This document shows, piece after piece, positions 1 through 8,280 of a stretch of DNA of 64,000 nucleotides. Source of the DNA: Parus major (Eukaryota; Chordata; Aves; Passeriformes; Paridae); the NCBI RefSeq assembly GCF_001522545.3, contig NC_031771.1, forward strand, positions 2,286,283 through 2,350,282, written 5' to 3'. Positions within the stretch are counted from its first letter, which is position 1. Each line of letters opens with the position of its first letter. Position numbers and translations under genes: made by a program. Under the pieces are notes generated by a model, which ran no database searches, had not been told where the DNA came from, and saw only the letters and a list, made by a program, of their open reading frames with translations.

Positions 1-77
1 GATTACAATACTTAGAAAATTTCTCTGTTTGGTAAGACAAATGTGTGGGATTTTTGGCAAGTTCAATCCATAGTTAC

Positions 78-196
78 CATTGCCAACAAATCCCTCCATA
101 GTCTTCAGAGCAGTCTGGTCTGCTCTGCATTTTCAGTCTGTGTGCACTATTTTCCATTTCCTTGATTTCACCCTGATAATTCCTCTTCAAATGCCT
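78..196 (-). pseudogene. CCDC158: CCDC158 exon-like segment, leftmost, with frame change
   Basis: Minus-strand exon with acceptor CTCCCCAG and donor ATG|GTAACT. The first half reads RHLKRNYQGEIKEMENSAH then RLKMQ, matching human LKRNF...EEME...KLKMQ. The second half matches the family (ADQTALKTMEG, compare EQT..TLKSMEG) only in a different frame. About 6-8 family residues are missing at the switch point, around 100-125. The whole segment is still open in the first frame, but the last 16 or so residues then bear no resemblance to the family. A frame-shifting deletion inside the exon is the simplest reading. Confidence 0.7.
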
Positions 197-994
197 CTGG
201 GGAGAGAAAGCAAAGACTGAAATTAGAGTGACAAAAAATTTCATTCTTCTAGACTGAGATTACTGTCCTGCTGCCAACTTGTGATAAAGGCAGTGCTCCC
301 CAGGGGTACTTCCTGAGGGTACAGGGATATGCAGAGAACAAAGCATGTCACCAGCAGCATCCAGCTGCCATGCAGATTTAACTGGGAATATCCTTCCATT
401 TTGGTGGTTGCTTTGGGTCCAGATCCTGCTTTTTTATGAATTTTAAATAATATATTCATATTTACATATCTCACAAGTATTAGTATTTTAAAAAATTTAC
501 ACAGCTGTACATGTATTTTAATCATCTGTCTTGATGGGGTTTCCTACACATTACTTGTGAAACATAACATAACATTGATGTTAAAGCATCAGCTTTTAAT
601 CATGTTGTTGTAGCAAACCTGCAACAACACAAGGTTTCACTATAATTTGACCACAGATGGTTAATGGGTTAAACTCCTACACACCACTCCTGGAAAAAAG
701 GGTCAGGTTGCTGTTCTGTGATTTACTGCATTTGCTTTTTTCCTCTCCTGACTTGGGCAGCTTTAAATACTTTTGCTCCTTGTGAGATGGGCCATAAAGA
801 TTGTGTTCCACCCCCCCGTGGGTGCCAGAATCCCACGCCATGACACAGCTCCCTGGAACAATCTGACCATCCTGCTCTGGCAGGAACCTCACACTGTACC
901 AGCAGCCCTATTTGGATTCAGCCAGCAGGCTGCTCTTTTATTTTTAACATGAGCCCAAATTAGCAGCTGTGGGAGCTGAGCTCAGACTCCCTAC

Positions 995-1156
995 CTGCAG
1001 GGCCACATAGCTCCCTTTGGCCAGCCTGGAGCTCCTGCAGGAGCTCATCCTTTTCCAGTTTTGTGTCATTCAGTAACCAGCTGATTTTTCCAGCTCCAAC
1101 TCGCTCAGCCTGGCCTCCATTTCACGTATTCTGGCTTCTTTCTCATCCTTTGCACT
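995..1156 (-). pseudogene. CCDC158: CCDC158 exon with internal frameshift and stop
   Basis: The segment is bounded by acceptor TATGCAG and donor CAG|GTAGGG. It opens with SAKDEKEARIREMEARLSEL then ELEKS, nearly identical to the human coiled coil (KDAKIRELEARVSDLELEK), and joins the preceding exon in phase 0. After the A5 run at 1085-1089 that frame reaches TGA within six codons. The frame one base back continues as LLNDTKLEKDELLQELQ, then AGQREL, which again resembles the family (RDQLLNEVK..RSEL). One base therefore appears to be missing at or near the A run. This is either a true lesion or a homopolymer assembly error. Confidence 0.75.
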
Positions 1157-1875
1157 CTGCATACACAAAAAACCAATTATGTTCAATATACATAATTACA
1201 TAAAACAACAACAAAGATGCATGGATGACACTACTACAAATCCCAGTCTGGGGCAAGAAAGAAAACTGGAGTGAAACAGACCAATTATTTGTGTGAAAAT
1301 TGCTAATCCAGGCAAAGAGGGTGCAGCAGAATTGCATCTGACAGCTTTAAAGAATAATGAACCTCACCAGGTGTAGCATATGAACATGGTTTCCATTCTC
1401 TTGTAGCAGGTCCCCCATGTGCACTCAAATGCCTTCTCACAAAAAAGGATGAAATTCCCTGTCTGGAGTGATTTTTATTCGAAGATGGTGACCTGCATGG
1501 CACTACCACATCCTGTATTTCTTGTCTGAGAAATAACCAGTGTCCTCAGTTTGGAATTCTGACTGCTGCCTGTCTGCTGCTTCTCAGTAACACTTGGTAT
1601 TTCTGGTTCTCTTCTGATGTGGACACTCATCTCACTGAGGTCATTCCAGCTTGCACCAACCTTTTGGCAGCTGCTTTTCACCACAGAATTATTCATTTTA
1701 AGTGGTAACGTTATAATATTATCCTGTTCTGCCCACTAACTGAGCACTGTTACAATTCCAGGGGCATTATTGCCTGACCTCCTTCCAAACCACATTATCA
1801 GCACATTAAGGCAGAGATCAAAAACCATATAACATTTACCATCATAAAAAGACAAATACAGCGTTATTTGCACAC

Positions 1876-1946
1876 CTTAAACTCTTCTGCTTTGAGTTTC
1901 CAATCATTTATTTCTTTTTCCAGCTGGGATTTCTCCACTTCTGTTG
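1876..1946 (-). pseudogene. CCDC158: CCDC158 exon (QLEKEIND segment)
   Basis: Reads ATEVEKSQLEKEINDWKLKA then EEFK, against human QVEKAQLEKEINDRRMELKE. The donor is AAG|GTGTGC in phase 0, which joins 995-1156 correctly. The acceptor is inferred at ATGGAG|CA, the only nearby AG that keeps phase with the upstream segment 1991-2046. It lacks a good pyrimidine tract. Confidence 0.75.
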
Positions 1947-1990
1947 CTCCATTGCAGTTCAGGTCAAGCAAAAGATTTGTTTGTTTCTAC

Positions 1991-2046
1991 CTTTTGAATG
2001 TCCTGGCATCTTTCTGGTTTTCTCTAGCACATCTTCAACACCAGAG
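1991..2046 (-). pseudogene. CCDC158: CCDC158 small exon
   Basis: A 56-base segment with a strong acceptor (TTTTTCTGTACAG) and donor AAAAG|GTAGAA. It reads SGVEDVLEKTRKMPGHSK, weakly similar to the human stretch VIEILRQQIENM...GQHGR just before QVEKAQLEKEIND. Its phase fits the next exon only if a 44-base intron (1947-1990) is removed. Reading through that intron meets a TGA stop. Confidence 0.55.
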
Positions 2047-2866
2047 CTGTACAGAAAAATTAGGTCAGGATGCTCTGGGCTCCTCTCTCCATTTTAATAA
2101 CTGAATAGAATATTGGTTTTTTAAACACAGGAAATGAAAAATGTTCAACTGATCTAAAAAAAAAAATCAACCGGCAATGTTAATACAAAATTCAGAGCAC
2201 TTAAGGCTAAATAACTTCAAGTGATAAAACTTGACTGGTTGCTCTGTCAACTTGGGGAAAAAAACAATTACATGAATAATTTATTACTGATTTAATTCCT
2301 GCAAGCAGCAATATGCACCATTTAAAGTACCAAGTGCTGTGATTCAGAAACTGGTAATATTGCAAATTACAAACAGAAGAAAAGAGTGAACTTCCTGGTG
2401 GGAGATTTTCAACAAAAAAAAAATAATAGACTGAGAAAATTTAGAATGATGTGTGAGTGAAGCCTCTAGTTTATTAGAAAATGAAGGAACCAACTGGATC
2501 TTTATTCATAATGCACAGAAGGTTATCTAATTACAGCTGACTTTTGAGGGGCTGAAGTTGAGAAAAAAGGGGAATGTAAAGACAGTGTCTACTTGGTCAG
2601 AAGGAATTCTGACACAGCTCTCACTGGTTTATAAACACTACATGAATATAAATTCTGGTTTATACATAAACTTCATTACATTTTCATTAAATACTGAATA
2701 AAGTAAGGCATTATGAGAGCCTTTAATTTGCTCACTACTCTTACAGACATGCTCACAGCTGAAAATACCACTTCCAACAATTGGTTTGGTAGATCTGGTA
2801 GCATTGAACTTTCTGGAAATGTACAAAAAGTCACTTTGGAGCTTTAGAGTCAAAAGCACCACCAAC
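2047..2866 (-). other. CCDC158 intronic span where about 100 residues of coding sequence are expected
   Basis: In human CCDC158 roughly 100 residues separate the ECQGQMERQ segment from the VIEILRQQ segment. Their equivalents here flank this 820-base span. I see AT-rich sequence and short A runs but no splice-bounded segment that resembles the missing block. Confidence 0.5.
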
Positions 2867-3049
2867 CTGGCACTCCATTTGTCTGTGACACTCCATCCTC
2901 ATTTCCTTCAGTGCCTTTTCCATCTTTCTGTTGTCCAGCTGCCTCCTGAGCTGCTCCAAGGTGATGCTGTTCCCTCTGTGTTCTGATCCCAAAAACACTT
3001 GTTCTGCTCTTTTTCTAGGGTTAGTTCTCTCTTTTTTATGGAGCTCAGT
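2867..3049 (-). pseudogene. CCDC158: CCDC158 exon carrying two compensating 2-base indels
   Basis: The segment has 61 codons, phase 0 at both ends, acceptor TTTCTCATAG and donor CCAG|GTTGGT. It begins TELHKKER and ends GNSITLEQLRRQLDNRKMEK through ECHRQMECQ, matching human LHKREK...GNSITIDHLRRELDNRN...ECQGQMERQ. Between these, the open frame gives TNPRKRAEQVFLGSEHR, which is unlike the family. The alternative frame over the same bases (about 2975-3025) gives ELTLEKEQNKCFWDQNT, close to human ELSLEKEQNKRLWDRDT. A 2-base loss in a GA repeat (about 3023-3031) and a 2-base gain (about 2970-2979) therefore cancel each other, leaving the exon fully open with 17 recoded residues. Confidence 0.85.
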
Positions 3050-3604
3050 CTATGAGAAATTCAAGTCATCTCCCTCCTAAATAAATTTAGCATTTTTTGG
3101 TTCTCTTAATGATAATTTAAAATGCAAATAACGTTAAAAACACTAACATGAACATTTCAGAGCTGCTCATTTCAACAATATGAATTTAAAGTGGGGCCCA
3201 AACAGAATCACCAATGGGCATTTCTGATAATCATAACTTCTGCTGCTGTTTACTGCTTGAATATTAGATTAATCTTGCTAAATATGTTTAAAGAGACAAA
3301 GGTTCCCTAACAGAGGGATCTAAACTGTGAGGTTAAAGTGGAGGTAGCTCAGCATCTTTACATGATTTGCATAGGTTTCTGTGGCTTTGAATTTATGACA
3401 AAGTTAAGTCTTAATTCTGAATGCCCCTTACTGCTAATGGCAAATGCCCTTGGGCCTTTCACAGCTAATTCAAATTTCTAGATATAAATAACCCTCAAAG
3501 TTAATTAAAAGGGGAAACAAGCAAGGTGCAAATCTGAACACCAGAAGTAAGGAGAGGCTTTCAGAAAGCAAGTGTTTTTTCAATACTATCACTATGTTTT
3601 TTAC

Positions 3605-3724
3605 CAACAACTGATAAATCCAGTCATTCGGGTTTGCAGGTTCCTGGCCATGTTGTGTCTGGTCTGTCTGAGCTTCTGCTGCCTCAAGATGAGCTACATG
3701 CAACTGCTTCTCAAGGCCTTCGAC
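3605..3724 (-). pseudogene. CCDC158: CCDC158 exon (LEKQL segment), intact
   Basis: The segment has 40 codons in phase 0, acceptor TTTTTCTAG and donor TTGTTG|GTAAAA. It reads VEGLEKQLHVAHLEAAEAQT, continues through GQEPANPNDW and ends IYQLL, matching human EELEKQLVLANSELTEARTE...LQKLL. No lesion is seen. It joins both neighbouring exons in phase. Confidence 0.85.
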
Positions 3725-4345
3725 CTAGAAAAAGGGAAAAGCTCCTTAAGAATTGCCTTAAAGCATTCTATTTAAACAGCACAATGCATTTCTTATGGGG
3801 TTCTTCATTAAAAGAAGTACAAGTTATCTTTTGGCCCAGCAGAGTTCATTCCCTGAGTGTGCTCATAATTGTGTTGTCTTCTTCTAGTGAGTAAGCTCAG
3901 TTTCATTTCAGAGTTAATTGAATTTCTGGAGAGTAATTTGACTTCCACCCTGATCCAGACCTGTTCAGAAGTCCCCTATCTACACTATAAATGCTGACTG
4001 GAATGGTGAAACAACACTTTGGGAAAAAAAAGACCTTTTTTCAGAGAGAACTACTCCTTCACCATGGCTGTATTCAGAAATCTCCACTCAAACATGTTTT
4101 GTACCTTTCTCTGAAAGGAGGCAACTTCTGCCAGCCTATGAGATGGTGAAGCAGTCTACAAGGCTATTGAATAAAGTTCTTCTTATATGCAAAACTTAAG
4201 ATAATGTAATTTATCCAATATTATCCAGACAGTTTTTTGTAAGCAATCCCTCATTAAAAAACCTTCCTCCCGTCTCTGGAACGTTTCAGATCTCCACACA
4301 CTGAATTTCACTGGCACCAAAGCTAACAGGCAAATCCACACACAC

Positions 4346-4460
4346 CTTGGTCTCATAGAACCTTTTCACTCCTCCTAACTGGGAAGGGAGCTGACAAACT
4401 GTGGATTCCAGGTGACAGACTTGATGTGGATGCACCAAATTTGGGGTTCTTGCTTGTTCT
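4346..4460 (-). pseudogene. CCDC158: CCDC158 exon (EQAR...LESTV segment), intact
   Basis: One base plus 38 codons, with acceptor ACTTCACATAG and donor CCAAG|GTGTGT. It reads EQARTPNLVHPHQVCHLEST then VCQLPSQLGGVKRFYETK, against human EQARNQNSMYMRQLSDLESTVSQL..RMYEDK. The frame is open and joins the next exon in phase 0. The upstream partner, a small exon of about 12 codons, was not found in 4461-4798. Confidence 0.85.
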
Positions 4461-4798
4461 CTATGTGAAGTTTGAGGTGGAGAAATTAGAAACAGTAAGA
4501 ACCAGCAAAGGAGAAGCAGCCCTGGTCTCCTCATTCTCAGCCTGCACGGATGTTTTGTCTCTCCTCTGTATGGCGTGGTTTTGTGGGGTTTCTGGATTTT
4601 TCCCCCTTTTCAGTTCACAGTCTGTGCAACCAGTGCTTCACTTCAACAACAGCACCAAGAAACCAGAAGAACAGGGCAGAGAGCGGAGTGTAGGAGCAGC
4701 ATAAGCTTTCTCTCAAATTCAGGTTACTCTTAACATTTCCTACACTATAATCAAAACCCAGACTTAATGAGCTGTCTCCACCCGGCTTTGGATGCTAC

Positions 4799-4873
4799 TT
4801 GCAAGCTGCAGGCACCGTCTGCTTTGTGAGGCAGTGCTGCCACCTCGTGCTCGTTCCTGAGCTGCTCGATCCC
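4799..4873 (-). pseudogene. CCDC158: CCDC158 exon (IEQL..EHEV segment)
   Basis: The segment has 25 codons with donor TTGCAA|GTAGCA. It reads GIEQLRNEHEVAALPHKADG then ACSLQ, against human RIEQLISEHEVEITGLTEKASSARSQ. The acceptor is inferred at TTTTGGGGAG|GGG, which has a purine-interrupted tract. Confidence 0.8.
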
Positions 4874-5464
4874 CTCCCCAAAACAAAACCCTGGCTACAA
4901 TTCCACCTTGGCGAATACCAAGTTCTTTCACTTGTCAGAAATGGAGGCATTTCGATGTTCTGTTATTAAGTATTAAGCTATGCATAGTTTTACTTTGAGG
5001 GGGTTACTGTGTAACTCAAGTGGATGACGGGGCAAAAATTAGGACATCTCAAACCAGAAAGGACAAAACTCTTAGTGAAACCAGCAATAAAAACCTGATT
5101 CAACCACCAAAATCACTTTCAGTCTTTTCTTTTAATGGTGGAACTGGTGTCCCAACAAATTCCGCTTGTCCACTTCAGTGACACTCAGAAAAGTAAGGTG
5201 CAGAGATTCTTCCAAAATAGAAATTTCGTGGCAGTAAATAAACCAGGAGATAGTCAGCATGGAAGGAAAAAGCAGCAGAAAGCCATGAGCAAATAAACAC
5301 CTTGATGGAACAATTACTGAAGTCCTCATAAACATTGCTTGATACTCGCTAGTGGCCCCACCCCAAATACCATCATCATCACAAAGGAATTCTCTGTGGA
5401 GCACGTGAAAAATGTCTGGTTATGCTTTATGAATTTTTAAAAAAAATAAGAAAAAAGAATGCAT

Positions 5465-5536
5465 TTGATGTTGCTGAAGCAGAAGTTCTCTTTGGGTCTG
5501 CGAATCTTTGGCCAGCAGCTGAAGTTCTTCCTCTGC
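5465..5536 (-). pseudogene. CCDC158: CCDC158 exon with no GT donor
   Basis: The segment has 24 codons, with the acceptor taken at CACAGTAG so as to keep phase 0. It reads AEEELQLLAKDSQTQRELLL then QQHQ, against human EDQLEALKSESQNKIELLLQQHQ. The expected splice point after QQHQ is followed by ATGCAT rather than a GT donor. Reading on gives a short T-rich run of codons and then a stop near 5420. Either the donor was lost by a G-to-A change or a non-canonical site is used. Confidence 0.75.
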
Positions 5537-5850
5537 CTACTGTGAACAGAGGACACAGCAAACCCCTGAAGAAAAGGCAGTCTGAAGAGCCAATTCTGAG
5601 GTGTGATTTCCTCCCATTTGGTTCCACCTTGAGCTGTGGAAACGTGGCAAACCCCAGCAGTAAACCCAGCCTCGAGGTGTGACCAGAGTAAAAGGCTGCC
5701 ACCTTCACTGCGAGGTGGCATTTACACCTCTTTATGCCATAACTCCTTCCCTAGGCCAGACTAGAAGGGAGCTCAGGGAGTCTTCAAATATATTTCCTAA
5801 AAGCCAGAACACAGAGCAGTGGAAGGAGAATTAGGACTTGGCTCACATAC

Positions 5851-6149
5851 CAGGACCAGCTTTCCTTTGAGGTGTGACACCTGTGAGTCCAGGTCCTGCA
5901 GGACACCACGAAATGCTGTGCTCAGACTGGTCACATCCCTATGCTCACTGAGCTTCCTGCCCCTGCTGTCTCTGCAGGCCATCAGGATGCCACATAATTC
6001 CAAAAGTAATTCCTCCAGGCTGTGCACCACCTTTGTCAGACAATCAGACTCCCTCAGCACCCCATCCTGCTGTTGGCTGGCAGCTTCCAGCTCTCCAGGA
6101 CTATTTTTTAACTGTTTGTAGATTCTCTTGGCTCTGCAATTCCTTCTGT
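5851..6149 (-). pseudogene. CCDC158: CCDC158 exon with A6 frameshift and alternative acceptor
   Basis: The donor is GTCCTG|GTATGT. The 3' part reads GELEAASQQQDGVLRESDCL through SLEELLLELCGIL and LQDLDSQVSHLKGKLVL, matching human HELEAAKCLKED...LQEIRSIL...LRELDTEISYLKGR. With the acceptor at AAATTCAG (6150-6151), the 5' part reads RQKELQSQENLQTVK, an excellent match to human RRRESQSQEDLRNQ, but it hits TAG after the A6 run (T6 at 6104-6109 on the plus strand). An acceptor 16 bases downstream (TTGCAG, exon end 6133) puts the upstream exon in the frame that reads through, at the cost of the conserved QSQE segment. Confidence 0.8.
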
Positions 6150-6379
6150 CTGAATTTGGAAACTAAAATAAAGTAATTCAGAAAACAGGATTCACCTGGA
6201 GTTCTATCCTCACAGGTCCAATACTTCAGTTGGTTAACTGCTGGTTTTTAGAACTAAATAATGGGTTGTTTTCTAACCCAGGAGTGCTGGAGTGTTATTC
6301 CTGGAGAGGAGCTTCTCCCTGAGGAAGCCTGCTGTGCCTCTCCAAGCCCATACAGTGTCCATGATAAATCTCTTCATAC

Positions 6380-6455
6380 CTGCTGTCCTGAAGTGCATCT
6401 CTTTCCAACTGCATTTCCATCTGTTTGCTCTGCCAATCAGACTGAAACAGATTTC
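6380..6455 (-). pseudogene. CCDC158: CCDC158 exon (MQLERDA segment)
   Basis: A 76-base segment with acceptor CTGCAACAACAG and donor AGCAG|GTATGA. It reads NLFQSDWQSKQMEMQLERDA then LQDS, against human YLRQSVIDLQTKLQEMQMERDAMADI. This is the most 5' CCDC158 segment I can support well. Confidence 0.8.
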
Positions 6456-7026
6456 CTGTTGTTGCAGAATAAGAGGAGTTGGTTTATATAAAACCTTGAG
6501 CACAAAAGGAAGGAAACCTGAGTCAATTCACACTGCCTTTTTTTATTGGAATTGATCAGGCAATGGATCATTTGCTCCATTCCTGAGGGGGTGGTGTTTT
6601 GAATCACTAGTCTGAGGGAATCAATAAATCAAATCTCAGTTTGCCATCAATTTTCCAACTCATTAATGACCTTTCTGTGGGAGAAACTTTCAAATACTGG
6701 ATACACAACTGTGTATAAAAATCACTAAATTCAAGCACTAACTTCAGCCGACAAAAAAAAGAACAAAGACACATAGCAGGGACAGGGATTTTCTAATAGC
6801 AAACAAATCCTGTGTACTACCTTAATTCCTGGACATTCTTGTTCATTGAAACAGCACCTGTGAAGAAAAATATGCATATTTACTTCTTAATCCATTACAA
6901 GTCAACTTAATGTAACAAAATTAATTCTGCCCATTGAATTTTAAAACTGCAGGAGGACTTAACGATACTTAAGAGGAGGTAAGTTTCCTTCCTTTTCCAA
7001 ATCTTCTGGTTTGTTTTGTCACGACA
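6456..7026. other. Presumed CCDC158 5' intron
   Basis: AT-rich sequence with no recognisable coding similarity apart from the weak 6821-6857 candidate. The N-terminal CCDC158 exons were looked for and not recognised. Confidence 0.4.
6821..6857 (-). other. Possible further CCDC158 micro-exon
   Basis: A 37-base segment bounded by TCTTCACAG and AAG|GTAGTA. One frame reads CCFNEQECPGIK, which only faintly resembles the family segment before the 6380-6455 exon (LNESNELHEKQK). The phase does not join 6380-6455. This is splice-site evidence only. Confidence 0.2.
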
Positions 7027-7592
7027 AACCCAGATGCAGACAGAAGAAAAAAAAAAAAGAGAAAAAAATAGGAAAAGAAAAGAAGAAAAAAAAAGGAGAA
7101 AAGAAAGAGAAAAAGGAGAAAAGAAAGAGATAGAAAAAGGAGGAGGAAAGAGAAAAAGGAGGAGGAAAGAGATAGAAAAAGGAGGAGGAAAGAGACAGAA
7201 AAAGGAGGAGGAAAGAGACAGAAAAAGGAGGAGGAAAGAGACAGAAAAAGGAGGAGGAAAGAGACAGAAAAAGGAGGAGGAAAGAGNNNNNNNNNNNNNN
7301 NNNNNNNNNNNNNNNNNNNNNNNNNNNNNNNNNNNNNNNNNNNNNNNNNNNNNNNNNNNNNNNNNNNNNNNNNNNNNNNNNNNNNNNNNNNNNNNNNNNN
7401 NNNNNNNNNNNNNNNNNNNNNNNNNNNNNNNNNNNNNNNNNNNNNNNNNNNNNNNNNNNNNNNNNNNNNNNNNNNNNNNNNNNNNNNNNNNNNNNNNNNN
7501 NNNNAAAGGAGGAGGAAAGAGACACAGAAAGGAGGAGGAAAGAGACACGAAAAGGAGGAGGAAAGAGACACGAAAAGGAGGAGGAAAGAAGA
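7027..7592. repeat. 23-bp homopurine minisatellite with assembly gap
   Basis: The plus strand is almost pure A/G. From about 7130 it becomes a tandem array with a 23-base period, unit GACAGAAAAAGGAGGAGGAA followed by AGA. Left-hand copies carry GACAG, while right-hand copies (7505-7590) carry GACACAG or GACACG, so the array has diverged directionally. Bases 7287-7504 are N (218 bases). Since 23 is not a multiple of three, all frames are open on the pyrimidine strand, and the apparent Ser/Leu/Phe- or Lys/Glu/Arg-rich proteins are artefacts. Confidence 0.95.
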
Positions 7593-7899
7593 AAAATCTG
7601 TTACTCGGTTGCACTTTTGAAATCAGATGGTATTGACGGGTTATTTGTTCAGTTTATGAGGATTTTCCTGTGTGACTCGGCCTCGGGAGCCCTTGTGAGC
7701 ACACCGCAAGCCCAGAGGCAGCTCCAGCAGCATTTGCCGTACCTGCCTGATTTAACACCTTCAACAACCCCCTCTGCCTGACACTTCCCTGTGCTTCTTG
7801 TGGGCATACTAGGCAGAGAAGCGGAGCCCTTCGTCCCAGAGCCCAACTCTGAGGGGCCAGAAAGGCGAGCAAAGGGGGAAACCCCCTCAGTCTTTCTAT

Positions 7900-8280
7900 G
7901 GCGGGCACTGGAGCCGCCTCCCCTCAGGCGGGACGGGTCCCGTTGCTCTCCCGCCATTCCCGCCGCGCGCCGTGAGGGGACGGAGCCCGCGCAGCTCCCT
8001 CCCCTCAGCGCTCCATGACACCGCGCTCCCAGCTCCGCAGGGCGCTGCTGCCCACCTACCAAGCCCTGGGGAGAGCCGCCAAGCTCCTCTCGGCTGCTCC
8101 CCCGCGAGAAGGAGCCATTCCGAGCCGCCTGCTGCTCCTGCAAGACCCGCTGACTCCATCGGGATTTGAGGCGTCGAGCCCCTCAGCCCCAACATGGCCG
8201 CTGCCCCCTCACGGCATGGGCGCCATTTTGTGGCCGGGGGGCCCAAGTGGTTTAGCGATGCCGTGCTTGAGGCTGGAGGT
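7900..8280. promoter_or_regulatory. CpG island, probable CCDC158 promoter region (possibly bidirectional)
   Basis: The segment is GC-rich and CpG-dense (for example CCGCCGCGCGCC near 7960), unlike the AT-rich flanks. It lies just 5' of the CCDC158 segments and faces SHROOM3. At 8221-8230 CGCCATTTTG is the reverse of CAAAATGGCG, a YY1-type element pointing in the CCDC158 direction. A related AACATGGCCGC sits at 8191-8201. No TATA box is seen. Whether transcription also starts rightward cannot be told. Confidence 0.6.

Larger units (their letters stand above)
78..6455 (-). pseudogene. CCDC158: CCDC158 remnant (coiled-coil domain containing 158), probably degenerate
   Basis: Eleven exon-like segments on the minus strand match, in order, roughly residues 120-740 of the long coiled-coil protein CCDC158 as I remember the human sequence. 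Clear anchors are QLEKEIND, EARIREMEARLSELELEK, GNSIT..LRRQLDNR, HLESTVCQL and ELLLQQHQ. The gene lies head-to-head with SHROOM3, which is the conserved tetrapod order. CCDC158 is a poorly characterised protein made of heptad-repeat helices. Several segments carry frame changes, one exon has no GT donor, and coding blocks equivalent to about 12 residues (4461-4798) and about 100 residues (2047-2866) were not found. The N-terminal coding exons were not recognised in 6456-8300, and the C-terminal part lies to the left of the window. The spans between the segments look like plain intron. The identity is firm. Pseudogene status is an inference, because base-level assembly errors could explain some of the lesions but hardly all of them. 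Confidence 0.8.

Noticed and set aside
677..892. Minus-strand peptide SHKEQKYLKLPKSGEEKSKC, resembling a later CCDC158 segment (KEKHFLKEEKSK)
   Set aside because: It would be out of order, lying between earlier exons (995-1156 and 78-196), and lacks splice sites at the right places.
4515..4560. Acceptor-like CCGTGCAG followed by AENEETR as the missing 12-codon CCDC158 exon
   Set aside because: It shares almost no residues with the family, has no good donor and is in the wrong phase.
6907..7636. Long open frames (about 170-235 residues) on both strands
   Set aside because: They run through the 23-bp purine repeat and the N gap. Openness in all frames is a consequence of the repeat.
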